NCBI RefSeq assembly: GCF_001613445.1
Contig: NZ_BDCJ01000002.1
Coordinates: 206,034-270,033 of the forward strand
Origin: Nocardia grenadensis NBRC 108939
GTDB lineage: Bacteria; Actinomycetota; Actinomycetes; Mycobacteriales; Mycobacteriaceae
Reading direction: 5' to 3'
Length of the DNA: 64,000 bases
Both the position numbers and the translations under genes were made by a program. Shown in pieces: positions 61,624 through 64,000 of this stretch; position 1 is the first letter of the stretch; each line of letters starts with the position of its first letter. Under the pieces are notes generated by a model that had not been told where the DNA came from, did not search any database, and worked only from the letters and a program-made list of their open reading frames with translations.

Positions 61624-61734
61624 TCGGTTGCCCCTCACATGCGACGTTGCGGGGCGACACCTCCGGTCGGCGGATCAGCCGAGGAAAATGCTGTGTATCG
61701 CCCCTCCTGTGCGCCTGAGTCTAAGCCGCCGTCG

Positions 61735-61760
61735 CTTACAAATGCAAGTACATCTGCAAA
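61735..61760 (-). promoter_or_regulatory. TTGCATnTGTAAG motif, copy 1
   Basis: On the minus strand this reads TTTGCAGATG, 3 nt, then TTGCATTTGTAAG. The last 13 nt match, with one difference, a motif in front of the DUF397 gene (62749-62761), and both copies point toward their downstream genes. It is probably a shared operator or -10-containing promoter element for the small gene at 61623. Confidence 0.5.
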
Positions 61761-61899
61761 CAACAGATCAATTCGCACCGACCCTGTTGCCGCGGTTCTC
61801 CTGACCATCGACGGTGTGGCACTGCGCCTTCCGCGAGGCGGTCACGGTCCGCTCCGAGCCGGGCGGTGGCGGTTCCGGGGTGTCCGGTCCACGGCGCCG

Positions 61900-62405
61900 T
61901 ACGCGGAGATCGCCGGCCGGGATTCGTCGCCGGGGTGTCCGGGCGCCACCGGTCGATCGGGACGACGCCCGGTTCCACCAGTGTCAACCCGTCGAGTAAG
62001 GCCCAGATCTCCGGGCGGATAGGGCACCGCCTCCGGTATCGGTGTAGTTCCGGCACAGCGCCACGTACGCCTCACTGTCGTCGATACCGTCCCACAGGAC
62101 CGGATAGCGGCCGGATGAGGTGGCCTCGAGCGCGGTGTACACGATCCGCCGCATCTCCGCGAAGGAGTCCGCGTGGCCGAGCGTGCCCATGAACATCACC
62201 GCTCCGCGGCCGGGAACCGCACCGCCCGGATGCGGAACTGCCGCGGCCGGCCGGTCATGGTTGTGATCTCCGGATCGACCGCGATCCCCGCGTCACCGGC
62301 GATGCGATCGACCTCGTAGTAGTCCTTGCCGCCCATCCGGTGGTTCCAGATGCGGGCGGAATGCGGAATATCGGTCCGGATCGTGGGGCGGTGTTCTTCG
62401 GACAT
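61900..62405 (-). pseudogene. Decayed Methyltransf_19 (DUF574) methyltransferase
   Basis: ATG 62405 (behind AGGAG) reads MSEEHRPTIRTDIPHSARIW then MGGKDYYEVDRIAGDAG, the N-terminal signature of Methyltransf_19. At 62205 it jumps out of frame to VMFMGTLGHADSF and DGIDDSEAYVALCRNY, and later to LLDGLTLVEPGVVPIDRWRP, which are the C-terminal family blocks. The SAM-binding GxG region, some 80 residues, is deleted and at least two frame changes remain. An intact paralogue is at 25932. It lies between the small gene and the DUF397 gene. Confidence 0.8.
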
Positions 62406-62728
62406 GGCGGACTCCTGGGCGGTCATGGTCGGAACGCGCCGGCGCGGATACCGGCGGTGGGCCCGCCGGCTGGTGAAACCGATGTCCACTGCGACAGTAC
62501 AAGACTCGCCACTGTCGATACCGGTGGTCGGCGTGTGCGGGAACGGTTCGCCACCTTGATGGCCGGAGCCCAAATGATCACCGCGGAACGGTTCGGGAGG
62601 GCTACGGTGACTCCCTCTGCGAACAGTTCGCGGGCGAGGTCATGGGTGGCTACCGGGGTCGCGCACGGGCACCGGAGGCCTGTGGACGCGGTGTGGCGAA
62701 CTTCGTGCTATCGTCCTGATGTCGGTGC

Positions 62729-62762
62729 AGATGCAAGAACACCTGCGTTTGCATCTGTAAGG
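62729..62762 (+). promoter_or_regulatory. TTGCATnTGTAAG motif, copy 2, with inverted repeat
   Basis: AGATGCAA (62729-62736) and TTGCATCT (62749-62756) form a perfect 8-bp inverted repeat with a 12-nt spacer, and the right arm continues into TTGCATCTGTAAGG. It lies 53 nt upstream of the DUF397 start and matches the element at 61735-61747. It is probably the binding site of the adjacent Xre/Scr1-type regulator, or a promoter it controls. Confidence 0.55.
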
Positions 62763-62814
62763 ACCGACGGTATGCGACAGTGGCGTCAGCGACCATGAGC
62801 AAGGAGTGGGTCCT

Positions 62815-63033
62815 ATGTCGGAAGTAACGAACCAGGTGATCGGAGCCTGGCGGAAGAGCACCTTCAGCAACCCGAGCGGGAACTGTGTCGAGTTCGCCGA
62901 GGCGGCCAACAATTTGGTGGCCATGCGTAATTCGCGCTTCCCCGACGGCGGGGTGATCTTCTACACGCGGCCGGAGATCGAGGCTTTCCTTCAGGGCGCC
63001 AAGGCCGGAGAGTTCGACGATCTGGCGGGTTGA
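62815..63033 (+). CDS. DUF397 protein
   Basis: A 72-aa DUF397 protein: WRKSTFSNPSGNCVEFAEA (the family core with SGNCVE), VAMRNSRFPDGGVIFYT and a C-terminal helix EIEAFLQGAKAGEF. DUF397 proteins are abundant in Streptomyces and Nocardia beside Xre-type regulators of the Scr1 family; the pair is considered toxin-antitoxin-like and some pairs influence development. ATG 62815 lies 8 nt after AAGGAG. It is 82 nt upstream of the regulator, on the same strand. Confidence 0.92.
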   Translation: MSEVTNQVIGAWRKSTFSNPSGNCVEFAEAANNLVAMRNSRFPDGGVIFYTRPEIEAFLQGAKAGEFDDLAG

Positions 63034-63115
63034 GAGGTAACATGGGCCGTCGGCGTGGTGTGCCCGATCCGATCAGCGGCGCACCGTGGGTTAACCCGAA
63101 ATCGGAGACGACTCC

Positions 63116-64000
63116 ATGATCGCAGAGCCCGAGAACCGTGGTGGTGCGCAATCCGCCGAGGCGGAACGTGGCCCCACGGTTCTACGTATCGCTCTGGGCG
63201 GCCAGTTACGAAAACTGCGCGAGAGCAAGAAGATCACCCGAGAAGCCGCGGGTGATGCCATCCGCGGCTCCCATGCGAAGATCAGCCGGCTCGAGCTGGG
63301 CCGGACGAGTTTCAAAGAGCGGGATATCCGGGATCTGCTGACGCTGTACGGCGTCGACGATCCGGAAGAGCGGGAGAGCTTTCTCGAACTCGCGCGTAAA
63401 GCGAACGAACCAGGATGGTGGCACCGCTACGGTGATCTGCTGCCACCCTGGTTCGGCACGTATCTGGGTCTGGAGCAGGCCGCCAGCAAGATCCGTACCT
63501 ACGAATCGCATCTGGTGCCCGGTCTGCTGCAGACGCCGGATTACGCCCGGGCCGTGGTAACGCTCGGTTACGAGGATTCCGATACCGATCGCCGGGTGGC
63601 ATTCCGTCAGCGCCGGCAGGAAATACTGCATCGCGCCGACCCGCCGGTCATCTGGGCGGTACTCGACGAAGCGGCACTGCACCGCCCGGTCGGTGGGCGT
63701 GATGTGCATCGGGCGCAGATGGAGCATCTGCTGGATCTGACCCGGCTGCCCAATGTGACGATCCAGGTGGTCCCGTTCTCCGCGGGCGAACATGCCGCTG
63801 CGGGAAGCTCCTTCACCATCCTTCGTTTCGCCGAGACCGAGCTGCCGGATATCGTCTATCTCGAACAGCTGACCAGCGCACTGTATCTGGACCGGCGTGA
63901 GGATTTGGCGCTGTATCTGTCGGTGATGGACCGGTTGAGCGTGCAGGCGGCACCACCGGAAGAGTCACGCAGGATTGTCGCGGACTATACGAAAGGCCTG
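63116..64000 (+). CDS. Xre-type helix-turn-helix regulator with DUF5753/Scr1 domain (3' end missing)
   Basis: At least 295 residues, cut off by the window end. Residues 25-85 are an Xre helix-turn-helix (LGGQLRKLRESKKITREAAG; SHAKISRLELGRTSFKERDI) and the rest is the DUF5753/Scr1 domain (LGLEQAASKIRTYESHLVPG; LLQTPDYARAV; NVTIQVVPFSAGEHAAAGSS; YLEQLTSALYLD). This architecture is the usual partner of DUF397 proteins, acting as an antitoxin-like repressor. ATG 63116 follows ATCGGAGACG. The final residues IVADYTKGL are close to the normal C-terminus, so only a few codons are likely missing. Confidence 0.93.
   Translation, partial: MIAEPENRGGAQSAEAERGPTVLRIALGGQLRKLRESKKITREAAGDAIRGSHAKISRLELGRTSFKERDIRDLLTLYGVDDPEERESFLELARKANEPGWWHRYGDLLPPWFGTYLGLEQAASKIRTYESHLVPGLLQTPDYARAVVTLGYEDSDTDRRVAFRQRRQEILHRADPPVIWAVLDEAALHRPVGGRDVHRAQMEHLLDLTRLPNVTIQVVPFSAGEHAAAGSSFTILRFAETELPDIVYLEQLTSALYLDRREDLALYLSVMDRLSVQAAPPEESRRIVADYTKGL

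Noticed and set aside
1..64000. tRNA or rRNA genes and CRISPR arrays
   Set aside because: I saw no T-arm GGTTCGAATCC-type sequence in a cloverleaf context, no rRNA-like stretch and no regularly spaced direct repeats.

Overview
The window is high-GC actinobacterial DNA, most likely from Nocardia or a close mycolic-acid relative. The pointers are a CtpI-type giant P-type ATPase, a LigC/Prim-PolC repair pair, a mycofactocin-type short-chain dehydrogenase, a FadE34-like fused acyl-CoA dehydrogenase, DUF397/Scr1-type regulators, and the heavy use of GTG and TTG starts. I saw no rRNA, tRNA, CRISPR array, integrase or intact transposase. Gene boundaries come from reading frames, start-codon context and motif recognition; no database search was possible.

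Layout. 1-9 kb: a divergent TetR/FAD-monooxygenase locus with a triplicated operator, a cyclic-nucleotide-binding histidine kinase coupled to a response regulator fused to a thioredoxin-reductase-like domain, a diaminopimelate-decarboxylase-like enzyme, and a PRC-barrel/DUF2382 stress gene behind a SigF-like promoter. 9-19 kb: ctpI, an SDR-DUF2867 protein, an AlkZ/YcaQ-like DNA glycosylase and a TerD protein fused to a probable PD-(D/E)xK nuclease. 19-36 kb: lipid and sterol-type catabolism (alcohol dehydrogenase, MaoC hydratase, SDRs, P450, TesB thioesterase with an altered catalytic residue, FadE34-like dehydrogenase, Lcp/MpaB-like oxygenase). This stretch also holds several decayed genes: alcohol dehydrogenase tail, thiolase, CoA-transferase, FAD oxidoreductase, nitronate monooxygenase and PHB-depolymerase-like esterase.

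36-54 kb: beta-glucosidase, RibD/DHFR-like reductase, a lytic transglycosylase without a signal peptide, GlxA-type regulator, CoA-transferase, zinc-ribbon SDR, acyl-CoA dehydrogenase/TetR pair, Prim-PolC/LigC, cold-shock protein and an SPFH/NfeD pair. 54-64 kb: a four-gene operon (class V aminotransferase, HMA-tailed protein, Y4yA-like PLP decarboxylase, cysteine-synthase/rhodanese fusion) in which each junction is a 4-nt stop/start overlap. It lies behind a 15-bp AT-rich palindrome resembling an actinobacterial Zur box. The window ends with a CBS-domain protein behind a 34-bp perfect palindrome and a DUF397/Scr1-type regulatory island containing a decayed methyltransferase.

The strongest candidate for an undescribed system is the 54.85-60.29 kb operon. 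Its composition suggests a zinc-starvation-induced pathway making a small amino-acid-derived or sulfur-containing metabolite, possibly a metal chelator. That function is inference; the overlaps, the motifs and the palindrome are visible in the sequence.
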